Below are positions 14,916-26,200 of a stretch of DNA of 64,000 bases, in pieces; the stretch's first letter is position 1, and each line of letters starts with the position of its first letter. The notes beneath the pieces are model-generated. The model was not told where the DNA came from and made no database searches. It saw only the letters and a program-made list of their open reading frames with translations. The translations under genes and the position numbers were made by a program. The stretch lies in the NCBI GenBank assembly GCA_023014365.1, contig JAEBUN010000021.1:62001-126000 (forward strand), in the 5' to 3' direction. Origin of the DNA: Lepiota brunneoincarnata (taxonomy: Eukaryota > Basidiomycota > Agaricomycetes > Agaricales > Agaricaceae).

Positions 14916-17148
14916 TCGAGTGTCGTATGTACCATCTTTTCCGAGCCCTGCCTAGTTCAAAGTAGTTGACCCCATTGTGAAGGTGCCCATGGTGAGGACA
15001 AAAACTGGAATGTTGATATACAGATGTATGACCATACATACACCACGTAGTTTGTACCTTGAACAATAAAACCACTTGGACTTTTGCTCAGCAAGCTCGG
15101 TAATGTGCCATTGTCCTGCTACGGGCAATACATCAACATTAAGAGTCTTTGGTATGCATCAGAGGGCAGTTGATACAGAACGAATGGAAGCCCTGGTGGC
15201 CCGTATTTCTGCCCTGTGAGTAATTTCTACCGCAACAGGGACTGGGTTAGTGTACGCCCTCGGTAAAACTCATGGCAGAGGTCACATCGACCTCGACAAC
15301 ATCATCTCAGATCATACCTATCGGGCCCACCCTACATTTGCTATATCCCCGCCCGACCCAATCTGGCGCTCATAGCCTAGGCACTAAAGGGGTGTTACCT
15401 TGATGATCAGCGCTCCTGCAGCTTCTCGAGCCACTGAAAAATATTCGAGTATGATAGATAGTTGACTGCTCTATTAGCAGACTCGGGTACAAGAGCCTAA
15501 TGCAAGCATTTTGCACCCACGCTCTTCAGGCCAGCGTGAGACACCGTGGGTATGATAGCTTCCTGGCACCTACCACGTTGACTTTGAAATAAGTCGCGGG
15601 ACTCCTTGGGCCTTTGCGTATCATGTACGGATGTCGGTGTATTTCTACAGAGTCTCTAACAACTCTGTGGTAGGTGGAGCTCAAGAAGTGGGGCGCCGGC
15701 GGCCTTGGCTCCATGCTAGATAAAAATAGAGAACACGAGTGCGCGACCCTGGAATAAGATTCCTGCTTTGATGTGCAATCCTCCCAGACTTGTTGTTGTT
15801 CGTCATGATGACGGTTTATCATGTGGGCCCAAGGAAACTCGAGGATGACGTGATATTTCAATTCTATGTGCTACTTCCGCAGTCTAGCTTTTAGGGGGCT
15901 GGGCTCATTTGAACAAATTTGCAACGTGTTTTTGGTCCTTTCTTCCCCCAGAACAGTCTCTGTGAGAAAAACCCACCTTAACCTCGAACTGATGGACTTG
16001 CTTGTTGGAAGACCACTACCTGTCAGGGAGCTGCAGTGCCCATGTCACACTCGAACATAGAACGGCATCCCGACTGCCAGAACCATCGGTCGAGATCATT
16101 CCCCTTCTCGACAGTCGAGGACGAAGTAATTGGTCTCTGTGCACCAAACCCGAAAATGGGACTCTTCCTAGCAAAGTGATGTATTTTTATGATAGGGGTT
16201 GGTGACCGGCACCCTATGCGTTTGACGTACATGCATGTATATCCGACCGGTGATCCATCCGATCCTTTGGTCACTCATCGGACTACCCCGAAGGACTCTC
16301 GACAAGTGGACGAATCATGCACAGTTGCGTTGACTTGCTACCTATCGATGCCTGCTACGTGATGCGTGCGTATGAGAAGGCAGAACAGAAGCAGGCAAGA
16401 ATCGATCATCAAGGAAATATTAGTCCAAGCCGTTACTGACAGTTGATATTCTTAAGACAGGTTGAAGGCAGAAACCCCTGAGGCCTGTCGCGGACTTCTG
16501 GCACCACTCCATTCACTCGCCGGAAAAACTTGGGTGGTACTGCGGAGGTTTTCTTTACTGTAACCAACTCTGCTTATGGGCAACGGCATTTTCCTTCGCT
16601 AGCTGCCAAACACTATGGTGTTGTTTATCCGCTGCTGGTGACCCTATTAGCTATATATAGTTCAGTGGTGAAACGAACGGTATTGGTGCTTCCGAAGAGT
16701 GAGTTCTTTGAGAATAGGGGCGTTGTGTACTGTTGGATGCCAGTTGGCTGCTCTTTGTCGGACTTATCTGTCTCACGTTGTCCACTGATCAGGCACCATA
16801 AGCCTGCCAGGTTGTGCTTCTTTGCAGCGAACACGAGTGGAGAATGGCTGGACATGTCTGCGTGTTCCATCATCTTGTTGTAGAAGATGTTCGGGAACAA
16901 CTGAGAACGCGCCATTTATCCGACAATGGAGCAGAGCGCAAGGGTCAAAATTGAATGAAATATCCACATTGAAATGGTACATGAAAGAAATCGGGAGATA
17001 TAAACAGCTAGACGACGGGGCCCATCAAATGGTATGAACCTGCGCACTTTTTGTTTCGGCACCGAGATGTTATAGGTACAGGGTTTCTTCGATCAAACGC
17101 ACATCACTTGCTCTTAGGCCTTTATCCTCCGCTCTTCACCGGTTCAAG
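14916..17148. other. No recognisable gene
   Basis: 2.2 kb with only short frames on both strands. A possible first exon (ATG 15154, AVDTERMEALVARISAL then GTGAGT) has no recognisable continuation. I see no repeat shared with the rest of the window. Confidence 0.5.
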
Positions 17149-17880
17149 TTACTTGGGAGGTGGAGTGGGTGGACCTGGATAATACCGATCAAGTCGAGAC
17201 CATATGACTACTAATCAATTCTGGTTACCCACCGAATAAACCAGGTCTAGGAGGAGGGGTCGCTGGTGCGGAAGCCAGAAGAGGTGCAGGTGCCAGAAGG
17301 GGGTTCGCTGAGAAAAGGTGGGTAAGCCAACTCAGAGCTGGCAATCAGTTACGTACGCCTCCACTGGGCCCAGGCCGGCGCCTCTGGACGCGGCGGTTCA
17401 GGCATAGGCGCAGCAGATGTAGGTGCTACTGGCGGTGCCGACGGGGGTGGTCTGGCCTTGATTGCCCTCCTTTCAGGACGCTTTTGCACTACACGCCACC
17501 CGGGACGAGCTGGCGACGGAGGTTCTTCTAGCGCAGGTGGCGGGGGAGGCAGGGCATCTGGTGGAGGAGGCGCTTCAATCTGGTCGATCGGACTGGGATC
17601 AGGCGTACTGCCATTTCTCATAACATGAACAGGACTCCCACCTTTGGCCTCCAATCTGGTGAGTATTCGCCCCCTGCACCATGTTTGGACTTGACTGCCA
17701 TGAGCTCAGCGATCTCGCTGGCGAGAGAAGAGTAAGATCGGAAGGAGCGATATCGCCTGGGAACGCACTATTGTAATTGTCGTCTTTCGTCCCTCAGCTT
17801 TCCGACTTCCGCCAACAGAATCCTCACTTCACTCGCCAAGGCCTTGCTAAAATCGTTAATATACCTAACTGACAGAGTCA
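17149..17880 (-). CDS. Proline-rich protein with short coiled coil (5' end not resolved)
   Basis: Function not recognised. The 3' part is convincing: the exon coding for IDQIEAPPPPDALPPPPPAL and PPRPEAPAWAQWRR ends at a GTACGT donor. It is followed by an exon NPLLAPAPLLASAPATPPPR and, after another GT-AG intron, GGPPTPPPK with a TAA stop at 17149. Upstream, an exon starting after a good acceptor near 17856 codes for KALASEVRILLAEVGKLRDE, a helical, coiled-coil-like piece. A GTGCGT donor near 17770 can be joined in frame either to YEIAELMAVKSKHGAGGEY or, through a later acceptor, to the exon that leads into the proline-rich part. I cannot decide between these. The first exon may lie up to 18180 and is not identified. 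Confidence 0.55.
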
Positions 17881-18446
17881 AAAACTGAATTTCGCGCTAC
17901 GTCAGGGTGCAAATGCCTACTTGGGTGGTGTGCCCGGATTATAGTTTGCTTTGTTGGCCATCCTTGAGGTATATCAAGCAGGTATGTGAGCCTGGAGGGT
18001 ATATAATGATGGAGAATGGTGAGAGGGCGACTGGAGCCGCTGAACAGGCGTTCCCAGGCACGAGGCAGGGCGTTGTTCCGGTATCCATATTTGGCATGTC
18101 CTCCGGACTCCCCTCTCATGGGAGAAAAGTCCGGATAGTTTGAAAGACGACCGGGACCGGCGACTAGTGTTTCTCAGCATCTCCCATCGGGAGCTCTACT
18201 ATCATAAACCCACCCAGAGTGTGAAGCGACAACTGTGCAGTGTTATTACGACCTCAAGCAGTCGAAAAGCTGACTCAGTCTGATAACTTGAATGACTCTT
18301 CAGAAGGATAGATCACGGATAGATTATAACCTTGGACCTGGGTATTTCTCCGCAGTCAGACCGGCCGGGAGCATCCGAAATTAAATTCCATCCCATGACT
18401 TATTATCCAGTGCAGAGCAGGGATACGTCCTTGGTGACAACTAGCC

Positions 18447-19706
18447 ATGTCCTCTGATATCAAACCCGATAACTCTATACACCCCTCAGTCATCGATAAG
18501 CTCGATCCTGAATATGTTGCATTCCACAATGCTAATCTCTTGGACATAATCCCACCCGAGCTCCTTCCTTGGGATCCGAGCTTGCGTTTGGGCCCCACGG
18601 TTCCTGGAACCTCGGAACCATTGGAGATCGGCAATACCGAGGACTACAGTCTGTCCAAAACAAATGTCCGTGTCTTCACACCGAAGGGAGTGCAGCCAGC
18701 CGAGGGATGGCCGGTCCTTGTTTGGTTTCATGGCGGTCAGTTTAAACCTAATATCTCCACCAACAACTTTCTCACATCAAATTCCAGGTGGATGGACACT
18801 AGGAAACATCAACTCGGATACATCTTTTATTACCCGCGTGGCTACTAGTTTGTATCACATCATAACATCCTTGACTCAAATTCTTATTCTCGATGTAGCT
18901 GCTAGCTGTGTCGTGGTATCAGTTGACTACCGACTCGCACCGGAAAATCCGTACCCGGCTGCAGTAGAAGATGCAGTGGAGGCTCTGGAATGGGTAATCA
19001 AGGATGGACCGAGTAAGATCTGTGTCAATCCCGCTCGTGTTGCCGTTGGTGGTTCGTCAAGGTTAGTCCAATGAATCGAGCTTGGGCGTAACATCAACCT
19101 CACATAGCAATACAGCGGCGGCAACCTTGCAGCAGTTCTGGCTCTGAAAGCCGTGGAGAAAGATATTCCTCTGATTTTCCAATTGCTTATCGTTCCAGTG
19201 ACGAATAACACGGGCTCAGTCAGTGACCTCTGGGCAGAGAACCAACACACACCGTGGTTGACACCTGTTCGAATGCTTTGGTTCAAGAGAAACTACCTTC
19301 CAAACGAGGCAGACTGGACCAAGTGGGATGCTTCCCCAGCCTTTGCACCTGCAGAACTTGTACGCAAAGTACCGAAGGCGTGGATTGCTGTTTGTGAGAT
19401 GGATATCTTGAGAGACGAGGGCATTCAATATGGTGAGAAATTGAGGAAAGAAGGTATCGAAGTCGAAGTCGAACTCTATCCGGGTGCGCCACACCCTACC
19501 ATGGCTATGGATGGTATGTTCCGAATATTTTCCTCCAATAACGCGAAATGACTCCTACCTGCTTTTGTTCGATTGTTTACAGGGTGAGTAAGATATAATG
19601 ATATATTGACTTTACTTACTCTTTCCCCAGTGTACTACGTGTCGGGAGGAAGCTTGTATCTGACGCAGGGGCAGCACTAGCACAGGCTTTCGCAGCCACA
19701 TCGTAG
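18447..19706 (+). CDS. HSL-type alpha/beta-hydrolase (abhydrolase_3) esterase, copy 1
   Basis: Predicted carboxylesterase/lipase-like enzyme of 328 residues without signal peptide. Exons 18447-18735, 18788-18847, 18899-19061, 19116-19513, a one-nucleotide exon at 19583, and 19631-19706 (289/60/163/398/1/76 nt). Intron 1 splits the oxyanion motif [25 protein letters not shown] follows. Intron 3 splits the nucleophile elbow GGSSSGGNLA (GxSxG; the family usually has GDSAG). Catalytic Asp is in [10 protein letters not shown] and catalytic His in PGAPHP. The frame shared by all copies at the C-terminus ([20 protein letters not shown]) is reached only through the single G exon; if the second intron pair is not spliced that way the protein ends within intron 4. 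Ordinary codon structure, all donors GT. Confidence 0.88.
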
Positions 19707-21142
19707 TGATCTGGATTTGTCTCTGGTCGTGGTACCACTCAGATGTAACCGCATGTTTATGACCCAAATTGCATCTTAGACAAGTCATCGACCGTATCGA
19801 GGAATCTCAAGGCGACCTGAACATGTATACTCAATCCCAACATTATTAACATTCGGAAAACACAAAAAATGTTTTGCGGTGGCAGTTCTGACTTGTGAGC
19901 TGACGGTAACATCCGATAACACCTAGTTATATCTCAATAGTAACTTGGTCGCCAGGATGATTGGCGGTTGCGCTCAGACCTGAGACTTGTTCATGTCTAA
20001 TCACCTTGTCCTCCGGTTGTTTTAGCCCTATTAATCTACTCTGAAACCTCGAATGGACCAACGACTCCGCTCAGCTGCAAAAATTCGTTGCATCCTTCAT
20101 ACAACGTGTAATGGCATCTGGCAGGTCCCGCAGTGGGCAGGGGTCAACAAGTGGTTGATAATAATAATAAAGAGCATCAAGCTGAAAGTGAGCCCGTATA
20201 AATATGGTGTTCATGACTGTGGAACTTTTGGCTCCACTCGTCCCAACTTCAGCTGGATTTCGTTCCTCCGAAGTACTAAAAACAGGTGTGTGGGAGGCCT
20301 ACTATCACGTGTTATGGGTTTCAAAATACCAGAGAGTTTCAAAATGCAGTTTTTTAAGAGATCGCCGCAGCAAATTAGCTGATCTTTGCCTGGGTATATC
20401 ACCTGTATACTACACAATCATAGATCACAAAATAAATTAAGAAGTTTCGTTGTGCTTGCTTCGCGATCTTGCTGATATTGCATGGGATGACTCAATTTTT
20501 GATTAAAACAGCCGCGGATTTAAGCATTTCTCAACACAATACCGTAAAACTTTCAAGGTATCATCTATGTATATCATTCAAGTTAAATATGAAATTATAG
20601 AGCATTTAGAGCAGTATGAGGGGAGATACAGACGAAAGGGCGAATTTGCGTGACAAGGTGGCTCGACACGCACCGGATTTCAAAGTCCGCCCCTCAGACG
20701 CGTCGCGTCGTGTTTGTGTGACAATCCGTGACGAAAGTTTGAAACTCCCAATTTTTTGGACCTGCCCAATCGGCTTTCTTCTGACACAACCACCTATCCA
20801 CCTTCTATTAAAGTAACACTTCAGCTGGATAGTTCATATACTATTGCATCGACTCCAAAAGTCCGATTGTTAAAAGGTGTTGTCGATGTTTCCCTATTCG
20901 TGATTTAGTTAAAGTTTTGAAACTCCCCACACGTGATAGTATAGTCCATGCAGGACACTTGAACCATTTAGGCTTGCACAATCGGAAGGTCAGACTGTTT
21001 CTGGTAATGTGGCGCCCACTCCTTGAAGGCTACGTCACAGGTAGACCACCATCCTAGGCTGGAGTATTTATTCCCACTCAGCAGGCGGGTCGCAAATCGT
21101 GCATTGTCTGCAAAGCAAGGATACGCCCGGTGACAATCTGCC
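19707..21142. other. Intergenic spacer of the esterase array with conserved upstream module
   Basis: No gene. The first 250 bp resemble the 3' flank of the other copies. 20050-20350 holds the module that also precedes the other copies (matching words GTGTAATGG, GGCAGGTCCC, ATCAAGCTGAAAGTGAGC and CCGAAGTACTAAAAACAGG). 20400-20900 is AT-rich without recognisable content. The last 200 bp repeat the immediate promoter (GCTGGAGTATTTATTCCC, GCAAAGCAAGGATACGC). Confidence 0.6.
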
Positions 21143-22377
21143 ATGGCCTCTGATATCAAATGCGACAACTCTATTCACCCCTCAGTTGTCGATAAGCTTG
21201 ATCCAGAATATATCGCCTTTCACAACACTCATTTCTTGAACTTCGTCCCACCCTCGCTCCTTCCCTGGGATCCGAGCTACCGTTTGGCCCCCCCACCCCC
21301 CGGGTCCTCAGAACCGTTGGAAATCGGCAATACCGAGGATTACAGTCTGTGTCTTCACACCAAAAGGAGTCCAGCCAGCAGAGGGATGGCCAGCCCTTGT
21401 TTATCTCCATGGCGGTCAGTTTAGGCCTAACATTCCGCTCAACTACTTGTTCACATCTAATTCCAGGTGGGTGGACACGGGGGGACTTCAACTCGGAGGC
21501 GCCGTTCATTACCCACCTGGTTACCGGTTAGTACCATACCATAACATCCTTCACCCCTATTTACCTTCCATTTAGCCGCTAGCTGTGTTGTGGTCTCTGT
21601 TGACTATCGACTTGCACCAGAAAACCCGTACCCGGCTGCAGTAGAAGATGCAGTGGAGGCGCTGGAATGGGTAGTCAATGATGGGCCGAGCCAGCTCTGT
21701 GTCAATCCTGCTCGTATTGCCGTCGGCAGTTTGTCAAGGCCAGTCCAAAGCGTCCAGCTAGGGACTCCGTACACCTTATATAGTATTACAGCGGCGGTAA
21801 TCTTGCAGCAGTTCTGGCCCTGAAGGCTGCGGAAAAAAATATTCCCCTGATTTTCCAGATGCTTGTTGTTCCAGCGACGAACAATACAGCCTCGGTCAAT
21901 GACCTCGGGGCAGAAACCCAGCACGCACCGTTCCCGACTCCTGCCCAAACACTTTGGTTCAGGCGCAACTACCTCCCGAATGAAGAAGACTGGACAAAGT
22001 GGGATGCCTCGCTGGCTTTTGCACCTGCAGAACTCGCACACAAAGTCCCGAAGGCGTGGATTGCCGTTTGTGAGATAGATGTCTTGAGAGACGATGGTAT
22101 TCAGTACGGTGAGAAGTTGAGGAAAGAAGGTGTTGAAGTCGAAGTTGAACTCTATCGGTGTACGACGCACCTTGCCGCTATTCTGGACGGTATGTTTCAG
22201 ACATTTTCACTTGACATCACCAATTGACCCTCTCCGGCTTTCGTCGGTATGCAGGGTGAGTAAGATAGAGTGATTTCTTGTCTTTACTGACTCTTCAGCA
22301 GTGCCTTAACTGCCGGAAAGAAGCTTGTATCCGATGCAGGTGCTGCGCTTGCGCGGGCCTTTGCAGCCACATCGTAA
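21143..22377 (+). pseudogene. Esterase copy 2, frameshifted
   Basis: Same six-exon layout as copy 1 (exons 21143-21414, 21467-21526, 21576-21738, 21792-22189, 22255, 22302-22377), but exon 1 is 272 instead of 289 nt. Seventeen bases that code for the SKTKVR part are missing after EDYSL, with a GT at each side of the gap, so the frame is lost before the oxyanion motif. The donor of intron 3 is also GC (GCCAGT) instead of GT. All downstream exons remain open, with SLSSGGNLA, the Asp motif [10 protein letters not shown] and the C-terminal block intact, so the lesion is recent. It could still yield a truncated peptide of about 94 residues. Confidence 0.85.
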
Positions 22378-23820
22378 TGACCGGAATTCGCCTCCGGAGT
22401 AGTGGAAGTAGTAGTCGGATGTAACCAGAATACTTATGTTGATGACCCAAACTGTGTCTTGGAAAACTCACTCACTGTGTTGAGAATGTCAGGTTGGCCT
22501 GAGCACTCCAGTGCTCAATATCAATCCCAACACCATTGACGTTGGGAAAACAGAGAAGAAATGCTATGTGGTGGCGGCAACGTGTTGCTTTGCTTCAAGC
22601 TGTAAGGACACATCTGTCTCGCGCCTCCAAAGTGAAATTCTATGAACGGGTGCGAGAACCTGCCATCTCAAGGGGTTTTGATACGCCTGGAATGCCATCT
22701 GCAAGGGCTTTATTGTGTGTACAGAGGGAATCAAATGGGGTGTATGTGTTGTTTAATTGTGTCCAAGCAATGCATCTACCCTGTTCGAGCCACTCAAGAG
22801 CCCCATCCAGCGCTCCCAGTTTGGACGCAGCAGCAGAAAACCCCCAGTGGAAGGTCCATTGTATCAGCGAGATTCCGGTGGCATTTGTGCACTGTTTGTT
22901 CCGAGCCGGCAATGAGAGAGGGCAGTTCAATGGCCCTGGCATATGCGCTTAATGATTGTTGTGGGTCCAACAATCGACAGAGGCTAGCCTATGACCGAGC
23001 AGCACGAAGCCGATCAGAAAAATCCGCGTCGGGGGCATTGGCTGCCTTGAAAAAGCAGTCAAGGGCCTCGGCTGAGTCTTCACTGTCCTTGATGACGTTG
23101 AACCGAGTTACAAGTGAAATTTCAAGGTTGCAGAGCCTGCCGGGAAGGGCAGGGTGGCCAGGAGGTGCGAAGACAATCGTAAGGGCGAGGTGCGATCGAC
23201 GAAATAGGCTTATCTTCTTGACCTCGTGAAAGTGGGTACAAGTCCAACTCCAGGGCGAGTAAAAGAGACATTGTAGGGAGTGAAACTGAGAGAGTGAAAC
23301 TGAGGGAAGGAAACTGTAGGTCCGTTACGCTGTTGCCCGGAAGTCTTATGGCAGTGGAGACATCCTCGTCGTTAGGAGTTGAGTATCTAAGTACAAATGT
23401 GCTACTTAAATGCTTAACGAAAATGTGTTGAGGGCAGGATTCTGCGTGTAGCGGAATTTTGTTCCTCCCAAACGAGTTGTTGAGAAAGAAGAGAATAAAG
23501 CTGAAGGTGGGTCTGTGTGAGTGTCGTGTTTACCACTGCAAGACTTTTGACTCTGCTCATCCCAGTTTCGTTCATCCGAAGTGCTCAAAACAGGCATGTA
23601 AGAGATCTATAGTTCGCGCAGCACGCTTTATCCATTTCGGTTTGGGCGGTCGGAAGAGCAGACTTTTTCTGGTAATTTGGTGCCCCCCAACTCCTTGAAG
23701 ACGTACGTCACGGGTAGATCGTTACCATGGGCTGGAGTATTTGGTCACACGCAGACCAGCGGGCAGCATTCGATTCGTGCATTACCTGCAAAGCAAGGAT
23801 ACGCTTGGTGACAGTCTGCC
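22378..23820. other. Intergenic spacer with esterase flanks
   Basis: 22378-22600 is the 3' flank common to the esterase copies, and 23450-23820 is the common upstream module and promoter. The middle (22600-23450) has open frames up to 195 codons on both strands but no recognisable motif, and the frames have no counterpart in the other spacers. I do not call a gene. Confidence 0.5.
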
Positions 23821-25073
23821 ATGACCTCTGATATCAAATATGACAACTCTATTCACCCCTCAGTCATCGATAAGCTCGATCCAGAATATGTCGCTTTTCA
23901 CAATGTTCATTACCTGAACTTTGTCCCACCCTCGCTCCTTCCCTGGGATCCGAAATACCGTTTGGCCCCTCCACCACCTGGGTCCTCGGAACCGTTGGAA
24001 ATCGGCAATACCGAAGATTACAGTCTGTCGAAAACGAAAGTTCGTGTCTTCACACCGAAAGGAGTCCAGCCAGCAGAGGGATGGCCAGTCCTTGTTTGGT
24101 TCCACGGTGGTCAGTTTGGGCCTAATATTCCGCTCAACTATTTGCTCACATCTAATTCCAGGTGGATGGACACTGGGGAACGTCAGCTCGCAGATGTCGT
24201 TCATTACCCGCACGGTTACTAGTTAGTGCCACACCATAACATCCTTCACCCGCTACTTACCTTCTGTTTAGCTGCTAGCTGTGTTGTGGTCTCTGTTGAC
24301 TACCGACTTGCACCAGAAAACCCATACCCGGCTGCAGTCGAAGATGCGGTGGAAGCGCTGGAATGGGTGATCAGCGAAGGCCCGAACAAGATCTCTGTAA
24401 ATCCAGCTCGTATCGCCGTTGGTGGTGCGTCAAGGTTAGTCCAATGCATCCAGCTAGGGACGCAACAAAACTTACATAGTACTAAAGCGGCGGTAACCTT
24501 GCAGCAGTTCTGGCTCTGAAGGCCGTGGAAAAAAATATAAACCTGATTCTCCAGATGCTTATTGTTCCAGCGACAAACAATACAGCCTCGGTCGATGACC
24601 TCTGGGCAGAAACCCAGCACGCACCATTCCTGACCCCTGATCTAGCGCTTTGGTTCAGGCGCAACTACCTCCCGAATGAAGAAGACTGGACAAAGTGGGA
24701 TGCCTCGCCGGCCTTTGCGCCTGCAGAGCTTGTGCGCAAAGTACCGAAGGCGTGGATTGCTGTTTGTGAGATGGATATCTTGAGAGATGATGGTATTCAG
24801 TACGGTGAGAAGTTGAGGAAAGAAGGTGTTGAGGTCGAGGTCGAACTCTATCGGGGTGCGACACACCTTACTCTGGGTCTGGACGGTATGCTTCATATAT
24901 TTTTACCTGATACTACCGACTAACCTTTGCTGTCTTTCGTTTTCATATAGGGTGAGTGAGATAGCGTAATCCATTGCCTTTGCTGACTCTTCAGCAGTGT
25001 CACAACTACCGGGAAGAAGCTTGTATCCGATGCAGGTGCTGCGCTTGTGCAGGCATTCACCGCTACATCGTAA
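23821..25073 (+). CDS. HSL-type alpha/beta-hydrolase esterase, copy 3
   Basis: Intact paralogue of copy 1, 328 residues. Exons 23821-24109, 24162-24221, 24272-24434, 24488-24885, the single-base exon 24951, and 24998-25073. Oxyanion motif HGGGW across intron 1, GASSGGNLA elbow across intron 3, Asp in [10 protein letters not shown], His in RGATH. C-terminus after the one-base exon reads [16 protein letters not shown]. The last intron ends in the tandem acceptor CAGCAG, so isoforms with or without one extra codon are possible. This copy is the closest template for copies 2, 5 and 6 in the words of exon 4 ([20 protein letters not shown]). Confidence 0.88.
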
Positions 25074-26200
25074 TGACCAGAATTCGCCTCCGGGGTAGCA
25101 GAAGTATTCGGGTGTAACCAGAATGTTAATAACCCAACCTGTGTCTTGGAAAAATAGATATATCGAAGCAGGACAAGCTGACAACTTCGGTCGCAATCCA
25201 TTCCGTCCCCAACGTGAGCAGTTCTTGGAAAGCTCGTCGGCTGTGGTGAGGATGCCAGGTTGATCCGAGCACTCAATTGCTGAATCCTGACACCGTTGAC
25301 GTTGGGGAAACAAAAGGGAAAGCTGTGCGGCGGCGGCCCCGACCATACGAGAAGATAGTTATAACACCTAAATCCTGAAGACTCATCAGATACAACAAAC
25401 AAAATTAGTAGTCATCTGATAGACAATATTTGAGTCATGACTCATGAGATGTTGTAATCATAACGCCCTTATCGGAATAATTTCTAATGGCCGTCCTGAT
25501 AGGTGAATGATGGTGATGATTGGGGGTTGTGTGAGACTATATGTGGCCGTCTGCAGCTTTCCATTTCTGCAGTTATATAAGAATACAATGACAGAATGGA
25601 GTTGGATATTAGCGCTCCTTGTATTGTACCTCAGAGACACCGTTGCAAAGTATTAAAAGCAAGACAAAATCCTTCGAGGGGCATGCAGAACCAACCACTA
25701 TGACAGATCCGACTATCCCCATTGAATTGTCCAATCGGTCATTCAAAATGGGTAAAGGGGTTAGTGCTCCAACTGTTCTGCCTTGTATCCGCAGTGCACC
25801 GAACCCCGACAGGTCCCAGATGTGAGCTGAAGCGGCAACGAGTTGTTGAGAAAGAGAATCAAGCTGAAGATGAGCTTGTGTGAGTGTTATATTCATGACT
25901 GCAGGACCTTTGGCTCCGCTCATCCCAAATCCAGCTGTATTTCGTTCATCCGAAGTGCTAAAAACAGTGTGTAAAATATTAATAGTTCACGCAGCACGCT
26001 TAATCCATTTAGGCTTGGACGACCGAAAGAGCACACTGTTTCTGGTAATTTCGCACCCCCTAAACTCCTTCGAGACTCCGTCGCGGGCAGATCATTATCC
26101 TGGGCTGAAGTATATTATCTTCATCCAGATAGGCGGGTCGCATCCGAAATTGTACACCAACTGCAGAGCAGGGATACGCTTGGCGACGACTTTCCATACC
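25074..26200. other. Intergenic spacer with esterase flanks
   Basis: 25074-25340 is the common esterase 3' flank; 25780-26200 is the common upstream module (GACAGGTCCCAGATG, TTTCGTTCATCCGAAGTGC, AGAGCAGGGATACGC) leading to the ATG at 26201. Between them is AT-rich sequence without a gene. Confidence 0.6.

Noticed and set aside
16530..16883. 117-codon open frame as a gene
   Set aside because: Overlapping frames of similar length occur on the other strand and no family motif is visible.
22536..23229. Open frames of 138 and 195 codons between esterase copies 2 and 3
   Set aside because: They overlap the esterase 3' flank, are absent from the other spacers and show no recognisable domain.
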